Assembly: GCF_014042165.1 (NCBI RefSeq) | Contig: NZ_JACDZE010000005.1 | Span: 1 to 64,000 of the forward strand | Origin: Moheibacter lacus | GTDB lineage: Bacteria > Bacteroidota > Bacteroidia > Flavobacteriales > Weeksellaceae | Length of the DNA stretch: 64,000 nt | Direction: 5' to 3' | Shown: piece by piece, positions 44,350 to 53,003 of the stretch | Position numbering within the stretch: position 1 is the stretch's first letter | Layout of the letters: each line of letters opens with the position of its first letter | Program-made: the position numbers and the translations under genes | Notes under the pieces: model-generated | The model's input: only the letters and a program-made list of their open reading frames with translations | The model's database searches: none | Told to the model about the DNA's origin: nothing

Positions 44350-45534
44350 TTATTTTTTTACAAAATTTTCGACATCTGATTTCGAAACCGGATTGGCACC
44401 CAAAATGAGCAATCTTTCCACGACATTTCTTAATTCTCTGATGTTTCCGGTCCAATCATATTTCTCCAAGGTTTTGACCGCATCTGCCGAAAAAGACTTT
44501 TGTGCCATACCTGTGGCATCTGCGATTTGAACCGCAAAATGATTGACCAATTCTGAAATATCTTCTTTCCGGTCATTTAATCCCGGAACTTCTATCACGA
44601 TTACGGCTAATCGATGGTACAAATCTTCCCTAAATTTCCCTTCCGCAATTTCTTTTCGCAAGTCTTTGTTGGTCGCTGCCAATACACGCACATCTACTTT
44701 TATTTCCCGGTCTGCTCCTACTCTGGAGATTTTTCCTTCTTGTAATGCACGTAAAACTTTTGCTTGAGCTGAAAGGCTCATATCCCCAATTTCATCCAAA
44801 AAAATCGTTCCTCCATTGGCCAATTCAAATTTACCTTCTTTGTCTTTATGTGCACCGGTAAATGATCCCTTCACATGACCAAACAACTCACTTTCAATTA
44901 ATTCCGATGGAATCGCCGCACAGTTCACTTCTATCAAAGGCATTTTATTGCGCGAACTTTTTTCATGGATATGATGCGCCACCAATTCTTTTCCCGAACC
45001 ATTTGGGCCGGTGATCAAAATACGGGCTTCCGTGTCCGCAACTTTATCGATGATCTCTCTGATGGTATTCAATGCAGAAGAATCGCCGACCATTTCATAT
45101 TGTTTGGCTACTTTTCGTTTCAGAGCTTTGTTTTCAGTAGTAAGTTCTTTGTTTTTGGTTAGCAATACTTTTTTGTCCAAAGCATTTCTGACTGTACTCA
45201 AAAAACGATTCAAATCCGGTGGTTTGGAAATATAATCAAAAGCGCCTTTCTTGATGCAATCAACTGCTGTCTCTATATCTCCATGACCCGAAATCATCAA
45301 AAATGATAAATCAGGATTGTTTTCAAGCGCTTCAACCAAAACCTGTACGCCATCTTTTTTTGGCATTTTTATATCACTGATAATCAGATCATAATCCGTC
45401 TCATTGATTTTATTCAATCCATCCATTCCATCTTCTGCTACCTCAACTTCGTAAGATTTGTCCTCATCAAGCAGAATGTTCTTTATCACATTTCGAATGG
45501 CTGCTTCATCTTCAATTATCAATATTTTGGGCAT
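44350..45534 (-). CDS. Sigma-54-type response regulator without DNA-binding domain
   Basis: 394 residues. Receiver domain 1-120 with phospho-acceptor Asp54 (ISDIKMPKKDG) and Lys104. AAA+ domain ~150-380: Walker A GPNGSGKE (176-183), the sigma-54 contact loop as GSFTGA (223-228, normally GAFTGA), Walker B GTIFLDEIGDM, and the arginine-finger region. The protein ends at VENFVKK (394), directly after the AAA+ lid, where NtrC-type regulators have a Fis-like DNA-binding helix-turn-helix of about 40 residues. It may activate sigma-54 promoters without an upstream site, or act on a partner. No sensor kinase is adjacent. Confidence 0.85.
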   Translation of the reverse strand: MPKILIIEDEAAIRNVIKNILLDEDKSYEVEVAEDGMDGLNKINETDYDLIISDIKMPKKDGVQVLVEALENNPDLSFLMISGHGDIETAVDCIKKGAFDYISKPPDLNRFLSTVRNALDKKVLLTKNKELTTENKALKRKVAKQYEMVGDSSALNTIREIIDKVADTEARILITGPNGSGKELVAHHIHEKSSRNKMPLIEVNCAAIPSELIESELFGHVKGSFTGAHKDKEGKFELANGGTIFLDEIGDMSLSAQAKVLRALQEGKISRVGADREIKVDVRVLAATNKDLRKEIAEGKFREDLYHRLAVIVIEVPGLNDRKEDISELVNHFAVQIADATGMAQKSFSADAVKTLEKYDWTGNIRELRNVVERLLILGANPVSKSDVENFVKK

Positions 45535-45595
45535 AATTTTTTAAAATTTGAATCCCAAATATAATGGCAAATTGTGAAATGATGAAATGCCTTTC

Positions 45596-45964
45596 TTATT
45601 TCTTGAAAATAAAATAAACAGCCAGCACCAAAAAAGCAAAACCAATTAAATGATTGGTTCGGAAACTTTCATTTTTAAATACTAAAAGGGTAAAAAAAGA
45701 AAAAACGATAAGGGTGATGACCTCCTGAATTACTTTCAGCTGCCAAAGGGTAAACGGGCCGCCATTTCCTACAAATCCTATTTTATTGGCCGGTATCATC
45801 GCCATGTATTCAAAAAGCGCAATCATCCAGCTGAGAAAGATAATTTTCATAAGACTCATATTGGAAAACCAGTCATATTCTTTGAATTTCAGATGACCGT
45901 ACCAGGCAAAAGTCATAAAAACATTGGAAACAATCAATAAACCGATGGTGTAAAACGCTTTCAT
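45596..45964 (-). CDS. DUF486-family membrane protein (DMT-like)
   Basis: 122 residues, four membrane helices, full length for DUF486. FAWYGHLKF, WMIALFEYMAMIPANKIG and FTLWQLKVIQEVITL are the conserved patches. It resembles small multidrug-resistance or DMT half-transporters, although no activity is established. Single gene between the response regulator and the tRNA cluster. Confidence 0.8.
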   Translation of the reverse strand: MKAFYTIGLLIVSNVFMTFAWYGHLKFKEYDWFSNMSLMKIIFLSWMIALFEYMAMIPANKIGFVGNGGPFTLWQLKVIQEVITLIVFSFFTLLVFKNESFRTNHLIGFAFLVLAVYFIFKK

Positions 45965-46094
45965 TTAGACGAATTGGATTCGGCAAATATATTTCAGAAT
46001 TTCTTCTGAATTGAAAAAATTTAAGGGGAAAATATGGGGATAAGTTAAAAAAAGAAATCCGCAAACTCTTTAATATTAAGCGCTTACGGATTAA

Positions 46095-46113
46095 AAGTGA
46101 TCGCGATAGGATT
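46095..46113 (-). repeat. 19-bp duplicate of the tRNA-Arg 3' end
   Basis: AAGTGATCGCGATAGGATT is identical to 46271-46289, the 3' end (acceptor and T-arm) of the tRNA-Arg gene, 176 bp away in direct orientation. After it the sequences diverge (attgcatgatcc against cgaacctatg). Such partial tRNA copies can mark an old integration event. Confidence 0.6.
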
Positions 46114-46230
46114 ATTGCATGATCCTATGTTTCTCCTTAGTCTAAATGCAAAACACAAAATCAAAGATTTTGCTTTTTTCGTTCATTCTTCTCCTCGCTG
46201 AAATAAATTTCGCTCGTCGAATTCTAAACA

Positions 46231-46263
46231 AAAAAACGCTCACAGTAACCTGCGAGCGTTTTG
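46231..46263 (-). terminator. Intrinsic terminator of the tRNA cluster
   Basis: AAAACGCTC (46233-46241) pairs with GAGCGTTTT (46254-46262); the minus-strand transcript ends in U residues after the stem. It lies 8 bp beyond the tRNA-Arg 3' end and can end the tRNA-Ser/Pro/Arg transcript. Confidence 0.7.
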
Positions 46264-46273
46264 CATCCTTAAG

Positions 46274-46347
46274 TGATCGCGATAGGATTCGAACCTATGA
46301 CCGTCTGCTTAGAAGGCAGATGCTCTATCCAGCTGAGCTACGCGACC
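46274..46347 (-). tRNA. tRNA-Arg (anticodon TCT)
   Basis: On the minus strand GGTCGCG begins the acceptor stem, GCTCAGCTGGATAGAGC forms the D arm, CTGCCTTCTAAGCAG gives anticodon TCT, and ATAGGTTCGAATCCTAT gives the T arm. CCA is not encoded. Reads AGA codons, which are frequent in this AT-rich genome. Confidence 0.93.
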
Positions 46348-46366
46348 CTAGTTGCGTTGGGAAGCT

Positions 46367-46399
46367 GCCTGTCCGCCGTAGTGAAACGAAGGAGAAGGC
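46367..46399. repeat. Imperfect palindrome between tRNA genes
   Basis: GCCTGTCCGCCGTA and its approximate inverse ACGAAGGAGAAGGC surround a GTGAA loop. Short palindromes of this kind (GTCCGCCGTA-like) are common in intergenic DNA of related genomes as far as I recall. Not verified. Confidence 0.35.
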
Positions 46400-46477
46400 T
46401 ATGCAACCTACTGTCTTAAAAATTAAAATCTCAAAATTTCTTCACCTAAGTTACTTGAAATTTTGAGATTTAAAAAG

Positions 46478-46552
46478 TCGGGGTGGCAGGATTCGAACCT
46501 GCGACCTCCTGGTCCCAAACCAGGCGCGATGACCGGGCTACGCTACACCCCG
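46478..46552 (-). tRNA. tRNA-Pro (anticodon TGG)
   Basis: Minus strand CGGGGTG begins the acceptor stem. CTGGTTTGGGACCAG holds anticodon TGG, and GCAGGTTCGAATCCTGC is the T arm. CCA not encoded. Second of three tRNA genes in the cluster. Confidence 0.93.
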
Positions 46553-46566
46553 AGTATTTCAAGTTG

Positions 46567-46650
46567 CGGAGAGACAGGGACTCGAACCCTGGCGACACTT
46601 TCGCGTCGACAGATTAGCAATCTGCTCCATTACCACTCTGGCACCTCTCC
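46567..46650 (-). tRNA. tRNA-Ser (anticodon GCT)
   Basis: Minus strand GGAGAGGTGCC begins it. CAGATTGCTAATCTG holds anticodon GCT, a long variable arm (GACGCGAAAGTGTC) identifies a serine tRNA, and CAGGGTTCGAGTCCCTG is the T arm. First gene of the Ser-Pro-Arg transcript. Confidence 0.93.
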
Positions 46651-46807
46651 TCCTGTCTTCCTACTTTAACGTTAATCAGTTAACGAAAGCGGATGCAAAA
46701 GTAAATCCTTAGTTTCAATTTTGCAAATTCTTTTTGGTTTATTTTCATTTTTTTCTTCAATTTCTTTTTAACTATTTTTGTTTCAGCAAACTATTTAATC
46801 CAAAAAA

Positions 46808-47743
46808 GTGAAAAATCTATCATTCCTCATTGTCCTCACATTTTTTATTATCACCTCTTGTGCTTCTCAACCTCCAAAAATCATCAAAGAAGTGGTCAGA
46901 GATACCGTCGTCATCAATAAGATTACGGAACGATATGAATCTGCAAGAATTGCAAAATTGGACAATTATAAAATTTCGACTTCCCACTACCCTGCCAAAG
47001 GTCAAGACGAACGCATTAGGTTTTTAGTGATGCACTACACAGCTTTGGATAACGAAAAATCTTTAAATGTTCTGACCCAACAAGAAGTTAGTTCCCATTA
47101 TTTAGTTCCTAATGACCGTACGGACTCTATTTTTGTACTCGTTGATGAAACCAAGCGCTCTTGGCATGCCGGTGCCAGTTACTGGAAAAATGTAAACAAC
47201 ATCAACTTTTCTTCTATCGGAATTGAAATCGTCAATTTCGGGTACTCGACCGCCGATCCAGTTTCTGGAGATCCCGATTTGGCTTTTACACAAAGAAACT
47301 TTTATGATTTTCCAAAAAATCAAATCGATAAAGTAGCTGAATTGGCCAAAGACATCATCGACCGATATAATATAGAACCGGTAAATGTTTTGGCGCATTC
47401 AGATGTTGCCCCACAGCGCAAACATGATCCAGGCCCAAAATTTCCTTGGAAAGAATTGTATACCAAACACCAAATAGGCGCTTGGTATGAAGATGCACAA
47501 AAAAATATATTTTTAGGTCAATTCCCTTATGCAGAAAAGGATTCTACTTCCTTTATCCTATCCGTTCAACAAGATTTTGAAAAATACGGATATGAAATTC
47601 AAAAAACCGGAATCTGGGATACCCAAACCCAAAAAGTCATCACGGCTTTCCAATATCATTTCCGTCCGGAACGTTATGATGGGATTTTGGATGCCGAAAC
47701 CTGGGCGATTTTAAAAGCTTTGATACTGAAATACAGAAGTTAA
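46808..47743 (+). CDS. N-acetylmuramoyl-L-alanine amidase, lipoprotein (AmiD-like)
   Basis: 311 residues from a GTG start. Signal and lipobox FFIITSC with Cys ~18, so it is anchored in a membrane. The Amidase_2 domain (~60-220) contains MHYTALDNEKS (first zinc His), SWHAGASYWKN, and the second His/Lys patch in HSDVAPQRKHDPGPKFPW. The last ~70 residues form a PG_binding_1 domain (KTGIWDTQTQKVITAFQYHF, ILDAETWAILKAL). Cleaves the lactyl-alanine bond of peptidoglycan or recycled muropeptides. Spaced 3 bp before the deformylase-like gene, forming one operon. Confidence 0.9.
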   Translation: MKNLSFLIVLTFFIITSCASQPPKIIKEVVRDTVVINKITERYESARIAKLDNYKISTSHYPAKGQDERIRFLVMHYTALDNEKSLNVLTQQEVSSHYLVPNDRTDSIFVLVDETKRSWHAGASYWKNVNNINFSSIGIEIVNFGYSTADPVSGDPDLAFTQRNFYDFPKNQIDKVAELAKDIIDRYNIEPVNVLAHSDVAPQRKHDPGPKFPWKELYTKHQIGAWYEDAQKNIFLGQFPYAEKDSTSFILSVQQDFEKYGYEIQKTGIWDTQTQKVITAFQYHFRPERYDGILDAETWAILKALILKYRS

Positions 47744-47746
47744 AGG

Positions 47747-48379
47747 ATGAAACTATTTTTAGCCATTCTGATTTTGGGTTTTGGGTCAAATTCATTTGGA
47801 CAAAAATTTGAAAAAATATCAGAAACCGAAAAACAATTGATTGGATCGAATTCGACCGAAATGATGCGGGTTTATAACAGAAATTCCCCAACTGATTCCA
47901 TCACATTAAAAGCCATTTCCCATCCGATTAAACCCAAAAACAAATGGACCCAAGTTTTAGCTGAACGCATGCTTCTCTCTGTAAAAAATGAAGGTGGAGT
48001 AGGCATCGCAGCACCTCAAGTCGGCATCAACAGAAGGATGGTTTGGGTTCAAAGATTTGACAAACCGGAAAAACCATTTGAATTGTTCATCAATCCTGAA
48101 ATCATTTGGCAATCTGTATTGATGCAAAAAGGACCAGAAGGTGATTTGTCATTTGATGAAAGAGGTTTGGTGATGCGTCATTACGCTATTCAAGTTCGTT
48201 ATCAAAATTTAATTGGTGAAACTTTAACTGAGATGATGGAAGGATTTACGGCGGTAATTTTCCAACATGAAAGGGATCATTTGGATGGTATTTTATTGAC
48301 AGATCGAATCAAAGAACAAGAAAACATGAATTTTGAACCATCTTCTGTTAGGTCTAATTTATATTATCTTAAAAACTAA
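47747..48379 (+). CDS. Exported peptide-deformylase-like protein (motif-2 Cys replaced by Asp)
   Basis: 210 residues. Unlike ordinary peptide deformylase it has a signal peptide (MKLFLAILILGFGSNSFGQ), so it is likely periplasmic. Motif 1 GVGIAAPQVG (84-93) and motif 3 HERDH (174-178) are intact. Motif 2, normally EGCLS with a metal-binding Cys, reads EGDLS with Asp133. The metal ligand set would be His-His-Asp. Canonical deformylase works on nascent chains in the cytosol, so this copy probably has a different role, perhaps an amidase or peptidase of envelope substrates. It follows the lipoprotein amidase with a 3-bp gap, which supports a cell-wall role. Confidence 0.8.
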   Translation: MKLFLAILILGFGSNSFGQKFEKISETEKQLIGSNSTEMMRVYNRNSPTDSITLKAISHPIKPKNKWTQVLAERMLLSVKNEGGVGIAAPQVGINRRMVWVQRFDKPEKPFELFINPEIIWQSVLMQKGPEGDLSFDERGLVMRHYAIQVRYQNLIGETLTEMMEGFTAVIFQHERDHLDGILLTDRIKEQENMNFEPSSVRSNLYYLKN

Positions 48380-48427
48380 TCGGGAAAGTTTGAAAAAACT
48401 TAGTTTTGCAAATCAAACCAAACAAAA

Positions 48428-49645
48428 GTGAACAAGCAATTTATCCTTTTCTTATTTTTGATTTTAAGTACATTCTCATTTGGACAAATTATCAAATACG
48501 ATACTTTACGCGAAACCCAATACGCGGCGTTGCCTTATTACAGCTATGGTAAAGGTTTGGGATTGACTTCTCCTGATAGCATTTTCCAATTGAACATACG
48601 TTTCCGTATGCAAAACAGAGCTACATTTTATGAAGATGAATTTGGAGATGAATCGATCGATGCACAAATCAGAAGATTGCGTCTTCGTTTCGATGGTTAT
48701 GTGGGAAATCCGAAATTCATGTATTCCATCCAGCTTTCTTTTGCACCGGAAGATGTAGGTGAATTGGAAGATGGTGGCAACATCAACATCATCCGAGATG
48801 CAGTTGTAGTCTATAAACCAAATGAACATTGGGATTTCAGTTTTGGACAAACCAAATTACCGGGAAACCGACAACGACTCAATTCTTCTGGAGGATTACA
48901 ATTGACCGATCGAACGATCAACAATGCAAAGTTTAACATCGACCGAGATTTCGGTTTACAGATTCACAATACGAATGAATTTGAAGATAAATTGTCCTAT
49001 AATTTCCGTGGATCTATTTCCATGGGTGAAGGAAGAAATTGGACGGACAATAATGACACCGGTCTAGCGCTTACCGGTAAAGCGGAGCTCTATCCATTTG
49101 GGTCATTTAAAAAAACTGGTGCTTATTTTGAAGGAGATTTGATGCGGGAAACCAAACCGAAATTGATGCTTTCTGCCGCTTATAGCCAAAACAATCAAGC
49201 CAAAAGAGAAAGAGGACAATTGGGCAAGGAATTGTTTGCTTCCAGAACCATGCGTTCCGTTTTTGGGGATTTGATTTTTAAATATGACGGTTGGGCGTTT
49301 ATGTCTGCTTTTATGACCAGAATGGCAGATGATCCGGTTACGGTCAATCCTGAAGATGCAAATGACATCCGCTATGTGTTTGTCGGAAAAGGAGTTGATT
49401 TCCAAGGGAGTTATTTGTTCAAAAATAATTTTGAGGTCATCGGCAGGTATTCTAACCAATGGGTGGATGATGAAATCCGAAATTTCGAGCCCAATACACA
49501 ACAATTCAGTTTGGGCCTTACCAAATACATTTGGGAGCATGCTTTCAAACTTCAAGCAGAAGCAACTTACGAAACGCACGATTACTTTTTGGATGAAAAC
49601 ACCAACAATTGGTATGTTCGTTTTCAGGTAGAAATTGGGATATAG
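48428..49645 (+). CDS. Phosphate-selective-porin-like outer membrane protein
   Basis: 405 residues, GTG start, signal peptide (ending TFSFGQ). The mature protein is a beta-barrel of the OprP/OprO group: QLNIRFRMQNRATFYEDE, RLRLRFDGYVGNPKFMYSIQ, FGQTKLPGNRQRLNSSGG and the C-terminal RFQVEIGI ending in an aromatic-poor residue. It would pass small anions, with phosphate or polyphosphate a family possibility. The stop is followed by a terminator at 49672-49697. Its neighbour at the end is the structured element and dnaK. Confidence 0.8.
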   Translation: MNKQFILFLFLILSTFSFGQIIKYDTLRETQYAALPYYSYGKGLGLTSPDSIFQLNIRFRMQNRATFYEDEFGDESIDAQIRRLRLRFDGYVGNPKFMYSIQLSFAPEDVGELEDGGNINIIRDAVVVYKPNEHWDFSFGQTKLPGNRQRLNSSGGLQLTDRTINNAKFNIDRDFGLQIHNTNEFEDKLSYNFRGSISMGEGRNWTDNNDTGLALTGKAELYPFGSFKKTGAYFEGDLMRETKPKLMLSAAYSQNNQAKRERGQLGKELFASRTMRSVFGDLIFKYDGWAFMSAFMTRMADDPVTVNPEDANDIRYVFVGKGVDFQGSYLFKNNFEVIGRYSNQWVDDEIRNFEPNTQQFSLGLTKYIWEHAFKLQAEATYETHDYFLDENTNNWYVRFQVEIGI

Positions 49646-49669
49646 AAATACAAATTATCAAGTAAATTT

Positions 49670-49698
49670 AAACCTCCAAATATTTCTTGGAGGTTTCT
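49670..49698 (+). terminator. Intrinsic terminator of the porin gene
   Basis: AACCTCCAA (49671-49679) and TTGGAGGTT (49687-49695) form a stem with a 7-bp loop, followed by TTCTTT. About 25 bp past the stop codon. Confidence 0.75.
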
Positions 49699-49736
49699 TT
49701 ATATGAACCTCAGAGAATTATTAAAACGGTATAAAT

Positions 49737-49812
49737 GCGTGAGGGATAGTAGCGGCATCCTTTTGCGAAATGCAATGAAGCAAAAGATACAGCGGATAGC
49801 CAGTTCCCGTTG
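49737..49812 (+). ncRNA. Structured intergenic element, copy 2 (possible Flavobacteria RNA)
   Basis: The inner stem GCATCCTTTTGC (49755-49766) pairs with GCAAAAGAT (49780-49788), and outer GGGA (49743-49746) with TCCC (49805-49808). Between them the strings GATAGTAGCG and ACAGCGGATAGCC repeat those of copy 1 (29460-29603), though the loop is shorter and the stems have different bases. Compensatory difference in the stems with conserved internal loops suggests a structured RNA. It lies 185 bp before dnaK, past the porin terminator. Confidence 0.5.
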
Positions 49813-49895
49813 CGAGAATATTTAAAATCAATAATCGAATTTTCATACAACGGGGCACGCCAAAAAGAACATTAAAAACCCAAAATATGCCAAGC

Positions 49896-49913
49896 TGTCA
49901 TAAGTTCCTGACA
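49896..49913. promoter_or_regulatory. Inverted repeat upstream of dnaK
   Basis: TGTCATAAGTTCCTGACA: 5-bp arms TGTCA and TGACA separated by 8 bp, 84 bp before the dnaK start. It could be an operator of a heat-shock or stress regulator. No CIRCE element is visible. I cannot say which protein would bind. Confidence 0.35.
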
Positions 49914-49996
49914 AAATTTTCTAATTCTTCCATTGGCATAGTCATTGCCTATTTAGAAGAAAATCAAACTTTAATTAGAAAATAAAAAAATAGAAA

Positions 49997-51904
49997 ATGA
50001 GTAAAATAATTGGAATTGACTTAGGAACAACAAACTCCTGTGTAGCAGTGATGGAAGGTAGCGACCCAACCGTTATTCCAAACGCAGAAGGTAAAAGAAC
50101 GACTCCTTCTATCGTTGCCTTTGTAGAAGGTGGCGAGAGAAAAGTAGGAGATGCGGCAAAAAGACAAGCCGTAACCAATCCGCAAAAAACGATTTATTCG
50201 ATCAAACGTTTCATGGGAACTAAATTCTCTGAAGATGCAAAAGAGATTGAAAACGTTCCTTATACCGTAGTAAAAGGAGACAATGATACGCCACGCGTAG
50301 AAATTGATGGAAGAACCTATACGCCACAAGAAATTTCGGCGATGATTCTTCAAAAAATGAAGAAAACAGCTGAAGATTATTTGGGACAAGAAGTAACCCG
50401 TGCGGTCATCACCGTTCCGGCTTACTTTAACGACGCCCAACGTCAAGCGACCAAAGAAGCAGGTGAAATCGCAGGACTAAAAGTAGAAAGAATCATCAAT
50501 GAACCTACGGCAGCTGCACTTGCTTATGGTTTGGACAAAGGAACAGGCGATAAAAAAATCGCTGTTTATGACTTAGGAGGTGGTACATTTGATATTTCCA
50601 TTTTGGAATTAGGTGACGGAGTTTTTGAAGTATTGTCCACAAATGGTGATACCCATTTGGGTGGGGATGATTTTGACAATGTGATCATCAATTGGTTAGC
50701 AAGCGAATTCAACGCTGAAGAGTCTGTCGATTTGAAAAAAGATCCGATGGCATTACAACGTTTGAAAGAAGCAGCTGAAAAAGCCAAAATCGAATTGTCT
50801 TCTTCTTCTCAAACCGAAATCAATTTGCCGTATATCACAGCAACGGCTTCGGGACCGAAACACTTGGTAAAAACTTTAACAAGAGCCAAATTTGAACAGT
50901 TGAGCGATGATTTGATCCGTCGTTCTATGGAGCCTTGTAAAAAAGCATTGAACGATGCAGGCCTTTCAGCTTCCGATATAGACGAAGTAATTCTGGTAGG
51001 TGGTTCAACCCGAATCCCAAAAATTCAGGAGGAAGTCGAAAAATTCTTCGGAAAAGCGCCTTCAAAAGGTGTTAACCCGGACGAAGTAGTTGCCATCGGT
51101 GCTGCAATTCAAGGTGGGGTTTTGACTGGAGATGTGAAAGACGTATTGTTGCTAGACGTAACACCATTGTCTTTAGGAATCGAAACTTTGGGTGGTGTTT
51201 TCACTAAGTTGATTGACGCCAACACGACGATTCCAACCAAAAAGTCTGAAACTTTCTCTACGGCTGCGGACAATCAGCCTGCTGTAACATTGAGAGTTGG
51301 ACAAGGAGAAAGATCCATGTTTAACGACAACAAAGAAATCGGTCGATTTGATTTGACTGACATCCCGCCTGCTCCGCGAGGTGTTCCACAGATCGAAGTC
51401 ACCTTTGACATCGATGCAAACGGTATCCTAAATGTGTCTGCAAAAGACAAAGGAACCGGAAAAGAACAATCGATCAAAATCGAAGCTTCTTCAGGACTAA
51501 GCGATGCGGACATCGAGCGCATGAAAAAAGAAGCACAAGAAAATGCTGCAAAAGACGCCGAAGCCAAAGAGAAAATCGAGAAAATCAATGGTGCTGATGC
51601 CTTAATCTTCCAAACGGAAAAACAATTGAAAGAGTTTGGGGATAAGATTCCGGCCGATAAAAAAGCGCCGATTGAATCTGCATTGGAAGACTTGAAAGCG
51701 GCTCATGCGACACAAGAAGTTGCACAAATCGATCCGGCAGTTGAAAAACTAAATGAGGTTTGGGCAGCGGCTTCTCAGGAAATTTATGCAGCGATGAATG
51801 AACAACAAGGAGGTGCAAATCCGGGCGCAAACACTGAGTCTACAAACGAAACAGCCGATGCAGATGATCAAGTGGAAGATGTAGATTTTGAAGAAGTGAA
51901 ATAA
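49997..51904 (+). CDS. dnaK: Chaperone protein DnaK (Hsp70)
   Basis: 635 residues, full length. ATPase domain 1-~385: [46 protein letters not shown] and [14 protein letters not shown]. Substrate-binding domain ~390-500: [19 protein letters not shown], and a helical lid with the acidic tail ending [12 protein letters not shown]. Folds and protects proteins in the cytosol with DnaJ and GrpE, neither of which is adjacent. A terminator follows at 51926-51957. Confidence 0.98.
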   Translation: MSKIIGIDLGTTNSCVAVMEGSDPTVIPNAEGKRTTPSIVAFVEGGERKVGDAAKRQAVTNPQKTIYSIKRFMGTKFSEDAKEIENVPYTVVKGDNDTPRVEIDGRTYTPQEISAMILQKMKKTAEDYLGQEVTRAVITVPAYFNDAQRQATKEAGEIAGLKVERIINEPTAAALAYGLDKGTGDKKIAVYDLGGGTFDISILELGDGVFEVLSTNGDTHLGGDDFDNVIINWLASEFNAEESVDLKKDPMALQRLKEAAEKAKIELSSSSQTEINLPYITATASGPKHLVKTLTRAKFEQLSDDLIRRSMEPCKKALNDAGLSASDIDEVILVGGSTRIPKIQEEVEKFFGKAPSKGVNPDEVVAIGAAIQGGVLTGDVKDVLLLDVTPLSLGIETLGGVFTKLIDANTTIPTKKSETFSTAADNQPAVTLRVGQGERSMFNDNKEIGRFDLTDIPPAPRGVPQIEVTFDIDANGILNVSAKDKGTGKEQSIKIEASSGLSDADIERMKKEAQENAAKDAEAKEKIEKINGADALIFQTEKQLKEFGDKIPADKKAPIESALEDLKAAHATQEVAQIDPAVEKLNEVWAAASQEIYAAMNEQQGGANPGANTESTNETADADDQVEDVDFEEVK

Positions 51905-51925
51905 TAAATTAGAATTTTCCATAGT

Positions 51926-51957
51926 AAAACCTTGGCAGAAATGTCAAGGTTTTTTTT
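51926..51957 (+). terminator. Intrinsic terminator of dnaK
   Basis: AAACCTTG (51928-51935) and CAAGGTTT (51945-51952) form the stem, followed by T residues. About 25 bp past the stop codon. Confidence 0.75.
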
Positions 51958-52105
51958 ATTCCAATTATCTATTTAGATTTTAACCAAATAAGATCGTTCA
52001 GATTTTTAGTTGATAAGATGTAATTTATTCTTTCAAAAAAGAAGAGATAATTCAAATTATTGTTATACATTCGCTGGAACTAAACTAATCTAATCTATTT
52101 TAAAA

Positions 52106-52789
52106 TTGAAGGCCTATTTAAAAGCTACTTCAAAAAAACATACCGTACCTATAACCTATTCATTTCCAATTCGGATATTGTTTTTTTGCACTTTTTTATT
52201 TTTTCTTCCTCCCTGTATAAATGCTCAGGCGAATGGGGAGAAAAGTTTGGCTATCCAGAATAGTGAGGAACCCACATCCATTTCCGATACGCTGTCTATC
52301 CCATCTCCTGAATTTCAGAAAAATAAACCTGAAATAATTCACATAAAGGGAAATACCAAAATTTACATCGCAGAAAACACGACAACTACTCTGTCAAAAA
52401 TCAATAGTGAATTTATCATTATCCAGAAAGTTGAGGAACCTCAAGTAGAAAAAACATCTCCGAAAAAAGAAAAAAGACCCCAGAAAATTGCCCAAATAAA
52501 AGAAACAAAAACCGAGGAGAAAATAACGAAAAAAAGCCCATCGAACTATCTTTCATTTCCGTTCAACGAAAGCCAAAGTTATGGTCAAGGTTATTTTCCC
52601 GGTGTTGCTTCTGCCAATCCTTTTTCATGGACAAAAAAACAAAATTCGGCCGTTGATTTGGTGAAACATGATTTCTATCCTATTCTTATAAATAGTTCCG
52701 GAATCATTTCCTATTCACGCGAAATCAAATCGGTCTTTTCTGAAAATCAACCCTATATTTCCAGACCACCTCCTGCCCGGCTATCATAA
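52106..52789 (+). CDS. Hypothetical secreted protein, 227 aa
   Basis: TTG start by position; an ATG start is not available nearby. A hydrophobic segment (residues ~20-40, ILFFCTFLFFLPPCINAQ) acts as a signal peptide. The mature protein has a Ser/Thr-rich stretch, a Lys/Glu-rich middle (EEPQVEKTSPKKEKRPQKIA), and a C-terminal part with YGQGYFPGVASANPFSW. I do not recognise a family. It precedes the two larger secreted proteins at 53004-55912, with a gap of 214 bp, and may belong with them. Confidence 0.5.
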   Translation: MKAYLKATSKKHTVPITYSFPIRILFFCTFLFFLPPCINAQANGEKSLAIQNSEEPTSISDTLSIPSPEFQKNKPEIIHIKGNTKIYIAENTTTTLSKINSEFIIIQKVEEPQVEKTSPKKEKRPQKIAQIKETKTEEKITKKSPSNYLSFPFNESQSYGQGYFPGVASANPFSWTKKQNSAVDLVKHDFYPILINSSGIISYSREIKSVFSENQPYISRPPPARLS

Positions 52790-53003
52790 GTTTTATCAAT
52801 TCAGATAAAAATGGAAAGCCATCTCATTTAAGATATTTCGATACTTATTTCAACTGTTTTTTTTCAGTAATTAAGAACCCGCCTTTTCTTATTTCTTTCC
52901 CGTTTTTCCAAAAATTGCTAAATCAATTTCCATTAAGTTGCACAAGTTGCGATTTATACAAAATAGCCTGACAGGCAAATTTATACCTAACTAAAATTAT
53001 CAT

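Noticed and set aside
46146-46669. Plus-strand frames across the tRNA cluster
   Set aside because: They translate tRNA genes and terminators; no real protein is expected there.
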